52,401 bases of DNA from contig DASCNA010000265.1 in NCBI GenBank assembly GCA_036011305.1, positions 1-52,401 of the forward strand, given 5' to 3'. Made by a program: the position numbers and the translations under genes. Under the pieces are notes generated by a model. It was not told the origin of the DNA. It searched no databases and saw only the letters and a list, made by a program, of their open reading frames with translations. Positions within the stretch are counted from its first letter, which is position 1. Each line of letters starts with the position of its first letter. Positions 5,758 to 14,671 of the stretch are shown here, one piece after another. The stretch is from DASCNA01 sp036011305. Lineage in GTDB: Bacteria > Verrucomicrobiota > Lentisphaeria > Victivallales > GWF2-38-69.

Positions 5758-7920
5758 TTAATTTATTGCAATTTTTTTCTCATTACTCTTAATGCTGTTC
5801 AAATAATCAATATAATCAGATAAAATATTAATACTTTCGTTCAAAAATAGGTCTTTTCCTTTTTTGTCTTTGTCATCTTTATCGATTCTTGTATTATTTA
5901 TAGCAATAATTTTTGAAATATCCTTCTGTTTATCTAAAACTTTTTTCTCTTCCTGGTATTCATTCCAGCGTTTTTCTTCATTGAGAGAAATATCTTTTTT
6001 CTCTTTTAATTTATGAAATAAACTGATCGAGTCGTTAAGTTTATTAAATTCATCACTATTTTGTTGCCGTTCTGAAGATTTATTTTTTAATTCAGGTAAT
6101 ATTTCGCTAATGTGACGATTACTTTCATCATAAGATACTGGTTCAATTGCATCCCAGGGCAGGGCATGATCAAGACTATTTTCTCCTAAATCCATAAAAT
6201 CGGTAAATGAGTGGAATGTTATATCAGGATTGATGCCCTTATTTTGTGTTGAACTTCCATTAACTCTGTAAAATTTTGCATTTGTAAGTTTAATTGAACC
6301 CGGATTGAAACCAAGATTAAATCTTGAAAGTACTCTGGCCAAGTCTACAACGGTTTGCACTGTACCTTTACCATGTGTGCTTTTATCACCAACAATTACA
6401 CCTCTCTTGTAATCCTGAATAGCTCCTGCAAAAATTTCTGCAGCGGATGCGCTTAGTTTATTTACTAGCACAAGTAATGGGCCATCATAACTAATTTGTG
6501 TATTAGGATCTTCCTCGACGTATACTTTTCCACGTGAATTTTTTGTTTGCACTACTGGTCCTTTTTTGATAAACAAACCAGTTAGTTCAATGGCTTCTTT
6601 GAGGCTTCCACCTCCATTTGAGCGTAAATCTATTACGACACCATCAACTTTTTCTTTTTTAAAATTATCAAGTATTTTTCTTACATCTCTTGTGGAACTT
6701 TTAAAATCTTTCTCTCCTTTGAATGCACCCTGGAAATCATAATAAAATGAAGGGAGAGTTATTATCCCTATTTTGTGTTTAACACCATTGCTGTCTTTTA
6801 TGTCCTCAATACTAGCAGAGGCTTCAGAATCTTTTAGTTTTACTACATTTCTTTTTATTGAAATAATTTTAGGTATTGCCTGAGTGCCCTCTGAACCTTT
6901 TAAAACTGTTAAGTATACATTAGTTCCTTTTTTCCCTCTGATTTTATTAACAACCTTAGACAATGGCATATCGATTATATCTATCTGATTTTTTTCTGAT
7001 TCACCTACAGCAATAATTCTATCAGTTGCTTCAAGTTCATTCGCTTTTTCTGCCGGGCCTCCAGGAATAATCTTTTCTACTTTAGTATAACCGTCTTCTG
7101 ATGATAAAAGTGCACCGATTCCTACAAAAGAGAGCTGCATTTGTATGTTGAAGTTTTCTGAAGATCTAGGAGAAAGGTACGAAGAATGAGGATCATAAAT
7201 ATGTGAAAGAGTCGACAAATATATCTCTAATACATCGATAGGCTCATTTTCTGCTAAATATAATCTGTACGACTTAAGTCTTTTTAAAACTCTATCTTCA
7301 GGAGATTTAATAATTTTTGATTTTTTCTTTTCTTTTTTATCTGAGGCTCCTTTTTTCTCTTTATTTATTTTGTTCATCAGACGGAATGTCAGGATATCAT
7401 TTTTAATTTTTTTTCTCCATATTTCGTCCAATTCTTTGTTTGAATTCGCCCAGGCTAATTTTGATCTGTCAAATATATAATTTTCATTTTTTGTAAAATC
7501 AAAACCTTTTTTAATCAGTTCAGCTGTATATTTTTCTCTTTCTTCAACTTTAAGAAGAAGTTTATTATACGCTATAAATGCAAATGATGTGTCTCCATTC
7601 TGCAGTTTGTTATATAATGAAGGTCCTGCAGCCTGTTTTAAATAAGTGATGTCTGTTTCTGTAAAATATATATGATTTGGGTCAAGGCTGTTTAGATATT
7701 CTTTGAAAAATTCTTTCGAAAGCTTTTTCTCATCAGATTTGTATATGTAATGCTCACCTGCAAGTACTGCCGTTATAATTCTTGCGATTATACCAAAGTT
7801 TTTTTCCGGAGCCAGAGCTTTTTCTGCAAAAGTATTGAAAGAAAATATAGTAAGCAACAATACAATAGCGCAGGTAACTGCACAAAATTTCTGCTTAACT
7901 TTTGGCATAAAAAAACTCAT
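5758..7920 (-). CDS. prc: Tail-specific periplasmic protease (Prc/CtpA, family S41)
   Basis: The enzyme is exported and cleaves periplasmic or lipoprotein substrates from the C-terminus. At 720 residues it is close to E. coli Prc. It shows a signal segment (about 8-32), a helical N-terminal domain, a PDZ domain (about 262-355, with VGIGALLSSEDG and PGGPAEKA), the S41 core with DGVVIDLRSNGGG (426-438), the Ser motif KLSASAAEI (catalytic Ser near 492) and the Lys motif HGKGTVQ (Lys518), followed by a long Lys/Glu-rich helical C-terminus typical of the Prc branch. A Lys-rich insert is seen at 186-206. No clear ribosome site precedes the chosen ATG; Met5 is an alternative. It is a single gene, separated from the tRNA pair downstream. 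Confidence 0.93.
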   Translation of the reverse strand: MSFFMPKVKQKFCAVTCAIVLLLTIFSFNTFAEKALAPEKNFGIIARIITAVLAGEHYIYKSDEKKLSKEFFKEYLNSLDPNHIYFTETDITYLKQAAGPSLYNKLQNGDTSFAFIAYNKLLLKVEEREKYTAELIKKGFDFTKNENYIFDRSKLAWANSNKELDEIWRKKIKNDILTFRLMNKINKEKKGASDKKEKKKSKIIKSPEDRVLKRLKSYRLYLAENEPIDVLEIYLSTLSHIYDPHSSYLSPRSSENFNIQMQLSFVGIGALLSSEDGYTKVEKIIPGGPAEKANELEATDRIIAVGESEKNQIDIIDMPLSKVVNKIRGKKGTNVYLTVLKGSEGTQAIPKIISIKRNVVKLKDSEASASIEDIKDSNGVKHKIGIITLPSFYYDFQGAFKGEKDFKSSTRDVRKILDNFKKEKVDGVVIDLRSNGGGSLKEAIELTGLFIKKGPVVQTKNSRGKVYVEEDPNTQISYDGPLLVLVNKLSASAAEIFAGAIQDYKRGVIVGDKSTHGKGTVQTVVDLARVLSRFNLGFNPGSIKLTNAKFYRVNGSSTQNKGINPDITFHSFTDFMDLGENSLDHALPWDAIEPVSYDESNRHISEILPELKNKSSERQQNSDEFNKLNDSISLFHKLKEKKDISLNEEKRWNEYQEEKKVLDKQKDISKIIAINNTRIDKDDKDKKGKDLFLNESINILSDYIDYLNSIKSNEKKIAIN

Positions 7921-8076
7921 ATGAAAATTAAAAATTATTAACTCGAAATTAGTAGATAATACTTAAAATTATAATATCTAAATTATTATAATTCAATGAT
8001 ACTATACACATATCTTAATTAATCAATTGTAAAATAGGAAATAAAGGTAAATTCAAATTTATTGACTGCTATGACA

Positions 8077-10260
8077 TTATCTATTTATTTTATTGAGAAG
8101 GATAAACATTAAATAAATAATCTCATTTGCAATTTTTGTTTCGTGAGTATGTTCTATAACATCTATCAATTCTTTAGCTTCTATTTTATATTGGGCTAAA
8201 TTATTGTATAAATAGTCTATCGTTTCAAGTTTTAACTCATCATTATGATAAAAACGCTCAACCATTTTATAGGCATCTTTAAGTTTTTTATTTTTCTTAA
8301 GAAGATTTACTATCCAGTAAACACCGTCTTGCTGCTTTTCATTATAATGTCTTAAGAATATATAAAAATCATCACCGATACCTATGGCCTTAGCTACATA
8401 ATATAATATTTCACACTGTATAATACATGGACATTCTACAGTAACTAATTTCTTCAAAGCTATTTCTACATAATCTTCAGTATCAAACATGGACATTGCT
8501 ATAGCTCCTTTCAGGAGTATCATAGGTATTTCTGTTTCTTTAAAAATATTCTCTATAGTCTTATAGCTATCTTTATCTTCCAGTTGAGCTAATGCCACCA
8601 TTGAGTAGCTTTTTAACATGTTATCTCTGGAATATAGGTACTTACGCAGCAAAGGAATCGCTTTGTGCATTTTATTTATTCCTGCGATATGAGCGACATA
8701 AAAACCAGTGGAATGTTCTCCCGTCTCAAGTTCTTTTAATAGTGCAGGATAAAATTTTTTAGAAATTTTAACGTTAAATAATGCTTTTAATGCTTTGAGT
8801 CGTATTAAAGAATTAGGTGATTTTAAGTAGTAAATAATAGCCTGCTCTGATATTTTTGTTCTGCTGTAAATTAATCTTTCTGCTGTTTTGTATTCAGTGT
8901 TTACAGATTCATATTTCTCAATTTTATTTACATAATATAGTGTCGACATATCTTTAGCAGAAAGAAGAAGGCCTAATACTTTGCTTACACTGCAGTCAGT
9001 GAAACTTTTTAATATTGTAAGCATATAAACCACAGGAATGCATAACAGCAGCATAATAAAATAGAAATACTTATACATAAGATAATGGTTTGCAGTTATT
9101 AATGATAACAGTTTTATTAAACCACCGCCGATTATAATTCCAGCCAGTCCGGCAATTAAACCGGTTATAATACTGAACATCAGAGAATATCCTACAGTAT
9201 TTTCAGGAGGTGTAATTAAAAGGAAGTAGTGGAATGAACTTGCAGTGATACCGCTTATTGATATCCCACCAAGAAAAAATATTACTGCCGCATGGTATAT
9301 ATTCAGTTTGACAGGTGAAAATACCCACAGTGCAGATATTAACATTAGACAGAATACATAAATTATCATTAACGGTTTAGGTCCTGTATATTCAGATATT
9401 ATTTTATTGATATATGTCAAAGCTATACTTCCTACCAACTGTATGATTGTGAATATAAGAGCAAATGAATCTGTGACATTATAAATATCTTTCAATGTTA
9501 TTATTGATACCTGTACAATGATGGCGCATATTGCTATAGAACAGCCTCTTGCAATGAAAAATGTTCGGACAGGTTTATTTAGCCAGAATTTTTTATATAT
9601 GCTGGCTACATCAATTGATCTTGAAGATAACTCTGCTGTTTCAGTTTCTTTTACTCTGCTCAATAAAAAACAGCTTATGAAGTTGGTTACTGCACCAATT
9701 CCGATTATAAGCTGAAACATAATTAATCTCTTATTATGCCTAAGTAAAAAGAAGCTTACAACAATAAAAATCAGCATTGCTATATTGTAATAGAGGAAAT
9801 AGCTTGAGGTGTATTTTCCTTTGTTTTCATTATCAGTTAAATCTCCAAATAATGGCCGCATAGCCGGAGCACCTATAGATCTAAAAATGAAATACATTAA
9901 GGAAAATAAAAGAAGCAGTATCATTATAATGTTTTTGTCATTGGTATGCAGTAAAATGAAAGGAGTTGACGCTAATAGCAATGCTGATATTCCTCTAAAG
10001 AATAATGTAACAGACATTGTCGAGGCAGAACCCCATTTGGAGATGAAGAATTTTGAAAAAATAACAGCTATTGAACCGATATAAAATAAAGAAGATATTA
10101 CAATTGCAATATAGCTTTTGCAACCGGATTTGAGTAGAAAAAGAACCAGAATATTTCCAGTTATGCATATATGGGAAACACCGTTAAAAAAAGAAAATAG
10201 AAGAAGGTGTCTCCTCCCCTGTACTTTCTGGTCATAAGTTAAATCTTCTTTAATAATCAT
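8077..10260 (-). CDS. MFS-type transporter with C-terminal HEAT-like repeats
   Basis: The 727-residue protein is a fusion. Residues about 20-410 carry 10-12 hydrophobic membrane helices in MFS style (for example around 20-45, 50-75, 140-165, 350-380, 395-415). The remaining 310 residues or so are soluble and built of helical pairs such as LIRLKALKALFNV, MLKSYSMVALAQLED and MILLKGAIAMSMFD, typical of HEAT or PBS-lyase-like scaffolds, probably cytoplasmic. The substrate is unknown; sugar or nucleotide exchange is possible but not shown. The scaffold could couple transport to a partner or sense cargo. No ribosome site is evident before the ATG. It is divergent from galK, with 184 bp between. Confidence 0.8.
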   Translation of the reverse strand: MIIKEDLTYDQKVQGRRHLLLFSFFNGVSHICITGNILVLFLLKSGCKSYIAIVISSLFYIGSIAVIFSKFFISKWGSASTMSVTLFFRGISALLLASTPFILLHTNDKNIIMILLLLFSLMYFIFRSIGAPAMRPLFGDLTDNENKGKYTSSYFLYYNIAMLIFIVVSFFLLRHNKRLIMFQLIIGIGAVTNFISCFLLSRVKETETAELSSRSIDVASIYKKFWLNKPVRTFFIARGCSIAICAIIVQVSIITLKDIYNVTDSFALIFTIIQLVGSIALTYINKIISEYTGPKPLMIIYVFCLMLISALWVFSPVKLNIYHAAVIFFLGGISISGITASSFHYFLLITPPENTVGYSLMFSIITGLIAGLAGIIIGGGLIKLLSLITANHYLMYKYFYFIMLLLCIPVVYMLTILKSFTDCSVSKVLGLLLSAKDMSTLYYVNKIEKYESVNTEYKTAERLIYSRTKISEQAIIYYLKSPNSLIRLKALKALFNVKISKKFYPALLKELETGEHSTGFYVAHIAGINKMHKAIPLLRKYLYSRDNMLKSYSMVALAQLEDKDSYKTIENIFKETEIPMILLKGAIAMSMFDTEDYVEIALKKLVTVECPCIIQCEILYYVAKAIGIGDDFYIFLRHYNEKQQDGVYWIVNLLKKNKKLKDAYKMVERFYHNDELKLETIDYLYNNLAQYKIEAKELIDVIEHTHETKIANEIIYLMFILLNKINR

Positions 10261-10364
10261 TTGAAATACAAATAGCTAAATATGAAAATTGGATAATTAC
10301 ATCTTATACTATTATATAATAAATATAGAGAACAAACTATACTGATCAGCAATTTAATTATAGC

Positions 10365-10382
10365 GTTTGAACGTTTGTAAAC
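10365..10382. promoter_or_regulatory. Palindromic operator candidate upstream of galK
   Basis: Between the divergent MFS-HEAT and galK genes the stretch GTTTGAACGTTTGTAAAC contains a near palindrome (GTTTGTAAAC, 10373-10382) and a second GTTT arm (10365). A perfect CTGATCAG lies about 20 bp upstream. LacI/GalR-family operators are of this general size and type, but no matching regulator is in the window. Confidence 0.3.
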
Positions 10383-10444
10383 AGGAAGTATTTTTATTTA
10401 ATTAACTCATAATATTTTAGATAAAAGTTACAAAGGAAATATTC

Positions 10445-11614
10445 ATGCCAAATAAATCAACCATAAGCAATAAGTTCGCAAATCTATATAATGCTGAACC
10501 GGAAGTTATAGCTTCAGCTCCAGGAAGAATAGAAGTACTGGGAAATCATACTGATTACAATGAAGGATATGTTCTTAGTGCTGCTACCGATTTATATACG
10601 ATTTTTGCAGTCAAGAAAAATGATAGTATTATTAGCAAAATTACTTCTTTTGATATAGATAAAGCTGCTGAATTTAAAATGGATGAATTAGATAAAAAAA
10701 CTCCCGGATTATGGTCGGATTACATTAAGGGTGTCGCATTTGAATTATCTAAAATAGCTCAGAGTTCTGGATTACAGGGGTTTGATGCCGGTTTGACAAG
10801 TGAAGTTCCTTTATCTGCTGGAATGAGCAGTTCTGCGGCATTGGAAATTTCTACTTGTTTTGCTTTGGGTAAATTATACGGAATTGAACTTGAGCCTGAA
10901 GAATGGGCTAAGCTGGGGCAGAGAGTTGAAAATAATTATATGGGACTAAAAAGTGGACTTTTAGATCAGTTCAGCTCTGTTTATGGTAAAAAAGATAAAT
11001 TAATTTTATGTGATTTCAGAAGTGTTGAAGTTTTGAAAACTGTAAAATTCCCTTCTGATTATGAGTTCGTAATTGTCAACTCAATGATTGAACACAATTT
11101 AGTTGATTCTGATTACAATGCCAGACGTGAAAGCTGCGAAAGAGCTGTTTGTGGTATTAAGAAAATATTCCCGAAAATAAAAGCTTTACGTGATGTTTCT
11201 ATCGATATGCTTCATAAAGCTAAAGATTCAGTTGATTTAATTGACTTTAAAAGGGCTTTGCATATTGTTTCCGAAAACACTTTGGTGCAGAATAGTATTG
11301 CAGCTTTGGAAAAAGGTGATATTGAACTTTTTGGTTCCTATTTATATGAATCACATAAAAGTTCAAAAGAAAACTTTGAAAATAGTTGTCCAGAATTGGA
11401 TTATTTGATAGAACTTTCAAAAAATATTCCCGGTTGTGCAGGAGCAAGATTAAGCGGAGGAGGATTTGGCGGTATTTCGATTCACTTAGTAAAAAGAGAT
11501 ATGGCTGATCAGTATAAAGAAAGAATTGCTACTGCATTCAAGCTGCAGACAGGTGTTGATCCTCAGACTTTTGTCTGTGGTGTTGGCGATGGAGCACATC
11601 TTCTTGATATTTGA
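10445..11614 (+). CDS. galK: Galactokinase
   Basis: GalK phosphorylates alpha-D-galactose with ATP to galactose 1-phosphate, the first committed step of the Leloir pathway. At 389 residues it has the usual size and all GHMP-kinase motifs: the galactokinase signature PGRIEVLGNHTDYNEGYVLS (about 26-45), the ATP-binding loop PLSAGMSSSAALE (about 123-135) and the C-terminal GARLSGGGFGG. The start is supported by AAGGA seven bases upstream. galT, galE and galM are not in the window. The upstream spacer holds palindromic operator candidates, so control by a sugar repressor is plausible. Confidence 0.95.
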   Translation: MPNKSTISNKFANLYNAEPEVIASAPGRIEVLGNHTDYNEGYVLSAATDLYTIFAVKKNDSIISKITSFDIDKAAEFKMDELDKKTPGLWSDYIKGVAFELSKIAQSSGLQGFDAGLTSEVPLSAGMSSSAALEISTCFALGKLYGIELEPEEWAKLGQRVENNYMGLKSGLLDQFSSVYGKKDKLILCDFRSVEVLKTVKFPSDYEFVIVNSMIEHNLVDSDYNARRESCERAVCGIKKIFPKIKALRDVSIDMLHKAKDSVDLIDFKRALHIVSENTLVQNSIAALEKGDIELFGSYLYESHKSSKENFENSCPELDYLIELSKNIPGCAGARLSGGGFGGISIHLVKRDMADQYKERIATAFKLQTGVDPQTFVCGVGDGAHLLDI

Positions 11615-11639
11615 TTTTTAATAAAAGAGATATAATTAA

Positions 11640-12476
11640 ATGATATTCAAACATAAAAAGGGAATTTTTTTACCAGTCCTTTTAAAATATACAAATAGAT
11701 ATAGTATCCTTGTATTTTCTATTGTCATAGGGGCTGCTGTAGGCCTTTTTATATTATGCCCTGCACATGAAATAGTTTCTTACTATGAATTCCCTTATTA
11801 TACACAGAACCAGTCCGTATGGACTTATGTTTTTACAAAAACCATCAATATGGTCAGTGGTAATTCTGAACCATACCAAACTTTATTTTTTGGTATTCTC
11901 GGAGCTGTTTTAGGTGTTGGAAGTATGATTGTTTTTGAATTCCATAACAAACGTTCCAGGTTAATAATACAGTTAAGCAGCGAATTAGAGAAAAGTTTTC
12001 CAAACTTAATAGGCGGAGGGGAAAGTGCAATTCTTGAATTCAAATCTTCGTTCAGATGGGATGTGAAAGAAAATAAATTAAATAGAAATCTAGAGAATGT
12101 AATTATAAAATCCATTGCCGGGTTTATGAATGCAGATGGTGGAACTTTGATTATCGGTGTGGATGACGATGGTAAACCAATAGGTATAGAAAAAGATTAC
12201 ACTACTTTGAAGAAAAAAGACAGAGATGGTTTTGAACAGGTTATAATGACTGCAATTGCATCAAAATTGGGAGCTAATATCTGCAGACTGGCATTGGTCG
12301 TATTTCATAAAGTAAATAATCTGGATATTTGCAGAGTTGTAATAATGCCCGCCCATCAGCCAGTATATGTTAAAGAAGGAAATAATGCTAAATTTTATCT
12401 AAGAACCGGTGTAAGCACAAGAGAATTAAATATAAAAGAAGCCATTGAATATATTAATATTAGGTGGAATAGATAA
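11640..12476 (+). CDS. Membrane protein with AlbA_2 (Schlafen-type) domain
   Basis: The 278-residue protein has two hydrophobic helices (about 20-45 and 80-102) with a loop between them, then a soluble AlbA_2 domain: ESAILEFKSSFRW (about 122-134), IAGFMNADGGTLIIGVDDDG (about 156-175) and YLRTGVSTREL near the end. AlbA_2 domains occur in Schlafen-like proteins and in many bacterial regulators and are thought to bind nucleic acid; some are nuclease-like. Anchoring to the inner membrane would place the domain in the cytoplasm. It begins 25 bp after galK on the same strand, so it may be cotranscribed, but a functional link is not evident. A strong hairpin follows. Confidence 0.8.
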   Translation: MIFKHKKGIFLPVLLKYTNRYSILVFSIVIGAAVGLFILCPAHEIVSYYEFPYYTQNQSVWTYVFTKTINMVSGNSEPYQTLFFGILGAVLGVGSMIVFEFHNKRSRLIIQLSSELEKSFPNLIGGGESAILEFKSSFRWDVKENKLNRNLENVIIKSIAGFMNADGGTLIIGVDDDGKPIGIEKDYTTLKKKDRDGFEQVIMTAIASKLGANICRLALVVFHKVNNLDICRVVIMPAHQPVYVKEGNNAKFYLRTGVSTRELNIKEAIEYINIRWNR

Positions 12477-12478
12477 AA

Positions 12479-12511
12479 TATATTCCTTAACTCAAAGAAT
12501 TAAGGAATATA
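12479..12511. terminator. Bidirectional terminator between the AlbA_2 gene and tnaA
   Basis: A perfect 12-bp stem, TATATTCCTTAA with TTAAGGAATATA, encloses a 9-base loop between two convergent genes. On the minus strand it is followed by TATTTTATC; on the plus strand a T-rich tract follows after about 11 bases. It can serve both genes, more convincingly tnaA. Confidence 0.75.
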
Positions 12512-12525
12512 CTGAGAATATGTTT

Positions 12526-13902
12526 TTATTTTTTTAAAGGTGCAAAACTGCAGGTGAAATGTCTGAGAAATTCAGGCTGATATGTTATTTTATAGCCAGG
12601 AATTTCTTTTCTCTTATTCCATACAGTATTAATAACTTCAATTAAATAGTCGAAGTGGCTTTGCGTATAAACTCGGCGGGGAAACGCCAGTCTTACGAGT
12701 TCCAGAGGAGAGGGGAGTTCATTACCCTTTGCGTCAAATGAACCGAACATTACACTACCCAGTTCTACTGCACGTATACCGCCTTCTATATATAGAGAGT
12801 TAACAAGTCCTATTCCCGGGTACTCCAGTTGCGGGATATGTGAAAGAAAAGCTTTTGCATCTAAAAAAACAGCATGTCCGCCAACAGGTTTCATAATAGG
12901 AATATTTCTTTTCTCTAAGTTGTTTCCCAGATATGACGCAGTTGCATGTCTGTAAACCTGATAATCATAGTCCAATGCTTCCATTAATCCAACTGCTATA
13001 ACTTCTAAATCTCTTCCTGCCAATCCCCCATATGTTGGAAAACCTTCACGGAGAATTAATAAATTAGTAAACTGTTCTGCCCATTTATCATCATTACATA
13101 TGAGAAAACCGCCGATATTTGACATTCCATCTTTTTTGCAGCTCATGGTTGCAGCATCTGCATATGAAAACATTTCCTGTGCTATTTCAAGCAGTGATTT
13201 ATCCCGGTATCCTTCTTCAAGTTCATGTATAAAATATGAATTTTCAGCAAAACGGCATGCGTCAATAACTAAAGGAATGCCATATTTTGAACATACTTCT
13301 TTTACGGCTTTTATATTCTTCATCGATACAGGTTGTCCGCCGCCAGTGTTATTTGTAACCGTTATCATGGCAAACGGAATATTTTCTTTCCCATTATCCA
13401 TAATAAAATTCTCTAATTTGTCTATATCCATATCACCTTTAAAAGGAATATCTAAGGTAGGATCCAGCCCCTGATCTGTCAATAAGTTTACAGCTTTGGC
13501 ACCAACAAATTCTATATTTGCTCTTGTTGTATCAAAATGACTGTTATTAGGGATGATATCACCAGGTTTTAGCAAGATTTGAGCTAAAATAGCTTCGGCT
13601 GCTCTTCCCTGATGTGTAGGTAATACATGCTTAGTATTAGTTATTTTTTTAACTGTTGATTCGAATTTTTTCCAGGATTTACTGCCGGCATAGCTTTCAT
13701 CACCCAGCATTAGTGCAGCCCACTGTTCCGTAGACATTGCTCCGGTTCCGCTATCAGTCAATAAATCAATAATACAGTTATCTGCATCTATTTTAAAAAC
13801 ATTATACTGAGCCTCTTTAAGAATTTTTATTCTCTCTTCTCTAGTAGTGGTTTTTATAGGTTCTGTCATTTTGATCTTGAAAGGTTCAATAATTGTTTTC
13901 AT
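12526..13902 (-). CDS. tnaA: Tryptophanase
   Basis: A PLP-dependent beta-eliminating lyase that splits L-tryptophan to indole, pyruvate and ammonia. The 458-residue protein shows LTDSGTGAMS (48-57), PTHQGR (95-100) and the PLP-lysine motif MSCKKDG (Lys257). The close relative tyrosine phenol-lyase differs at three substrate-site positions: it has Thr124, an Arg in the MER motif and Phe448. Here these are Asp124 (FDTT), Leu382 (AVELGS) and His448 (LRHFT), all tryptophanase-like, so I prefer TnaA. No TnaC-like leader peptide or tnaB permease is visible. It lies downstream of the Ech operon, but the terminator at 14001-14043 separates them. It supplies pyruvate and nitrogen for fermentation and releases indole. 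Confidence 0.88.
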   Translation of the reverse strand: MKTIIEPFKIKMTEPIKTTTREERIKILKEAQYNVFKIDADNCIIDLLTDSGTGAMSTEQWAALMLGDESYAGSKSWKKFESTVKKITNTKHVLPTHQGRAAEAILAQILLKPGDIIPNNSHFDTTRANIEFVGAKAVNLLTDQGLDPTLDIPFKGDMDIDKLENFIMDNGKENIPFAMITVTNNTGGGQPVSMKNIKAVKEVCSKYGIPLVIDACRFAENSYFIHELEEGYRDKSLLEIAQEMFSYADAATMSCKKDGMSNIGGFLICNDDKWAEQFTNLLILREGFPTYGGLAGRDLEVIAVGLMEALDYDYQVYRHATASYLGNNLEKRNIPIMKPVGGHAVFLDAKAFLSHIPQLEYPGIGLVNSLYIEGGIRAVELGSVMFGSFDAKGNELPSPLELVRLAFPRRVYTQSHFDYLIEVINTVWNKRKEIPGYKITYQPEFLRHFTCSFAPLKK

Positions 13903-14000
13903 AGATAAATACTCCCCAAATTAAAATTAAAATATATGATGCTAAAATAATTAAACTTAATATGCCATTGCAGTCTTAGAAATTAAAACAATGTATAAAT

Positions 14001-14043
14001 AAAAAACAAAAAAAAGGCCATTGAAATATAAATTCAACGGCCT
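14001..14043 (-). terminator. Rho-independent terminator of the ech operon
   Basis: On the minus strand AGGCCGTTGAA pairs with TTCAATGGCCT (one mismatch) around a 7-base AT loop, followed at once by TTTTTTTGTTTTTT. It lies about 30 bp after the echF stop and upstream of tnaA. Confidence 0.9.
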
Positions 14044-14074
14044 CTATTCCTAAAAACAGATACTTAATAAATTA

Positions 14075-14668
14075 TTATTTTTTTTCTGTTTCTTTCTTTA
14101 CTTCTTTTGAAGGTTTTTTCTCATTTTGAAGAGTCTTTTTTTCTTCTTTGATAACTTCTTCTCTAGCTTCTACTTTAGTTTTTACTTCCTTAACAGCTTC
14201 TTTGTCTGCAGGATTTATAGCTTCACCTTTAGCTTGAATAGCTTTTTCGGCATGTGCTACTACTTTGGCTTTAGCCTTGAGTTCTTTTTCTTCAGTTTTA
14301 ATACCTACTTTTTTCTTAGGTGTCTTCAACTCTACATCTACTTTATCGATTTGAATATTACCTGTAGGAGCCATATACTGGTTTTCCATGGTTAATGCGC
14401 CTGGTCTGCAGGCATGTACACATTCTTTGCATAAAATGCATTGACCACGATTAATCTGCCAATACCCGGCTGCTCTATCAACTTTGATAGCATGTGTCGG
14501 ACATCTTTTATCACATAGAGTACATAGAGTACATTTCTTTGCATCAATTTTAATGCTGCCTCTTGTTTTCTCATATGATCTCGATGGTTTTACTGGATAC
14601 ATTTCACAAGCAGTCTTTCTTTTAAGACTGGTGAAAATTGTACCGCACATTTTTAATAGATCAGACAT
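14075..14668 (-). CDS. echF: Ech hydrogenase subunit F, 2[4Fe-4S] ferredoxin, with charged tail
   Basis: This subunit passes electrons from reduced ferredoxin into the hydrogenase. Residues 40-95 carry two classic [4Fe-4S] motifs: Cys46, 49, 52, 56 (CTLCTLCDKRCP) and Cys77, 80, 83, 87 (CILCKECVHACRP). From about residue 112 to 197 the protein is almost only Lys, Glu, Ala and Val (a charged, probably helical or disordered tail), which is absent from standard EchF of about 120 residues. It is the last gene of the operon; its ATG is 3 bp after the echE stop, so translation is coupled. The tail could bind a partner or the membrane surface; its role is unknown. Confidence 0.9.
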   Translation of the reverse strand: MSDLLKMCGTIFTSLKRKTACEMYPVKPSRSYEKTRGSIKIDAKKCTLCTLCDKRCPTHAIKVDRAAGYWQINRGQCILCKECVHACRPGALTMENQYMAPTGNIQIDKVDVELKTPKKKVGIKTEEKELKAKAKVVAHAEKAIQAKGEAINPADKEAVKEVKTKVEAREEVIKEEKKTLQNEKKPSKEVKKETEKK

Positions 14669-14671
14669 GAT

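Noticed and set aside
14126..14395. 89-codon plus-strand frame opposite EchF
   Set aside because: Phe/Ser-rich complement of the charged EchF tail.
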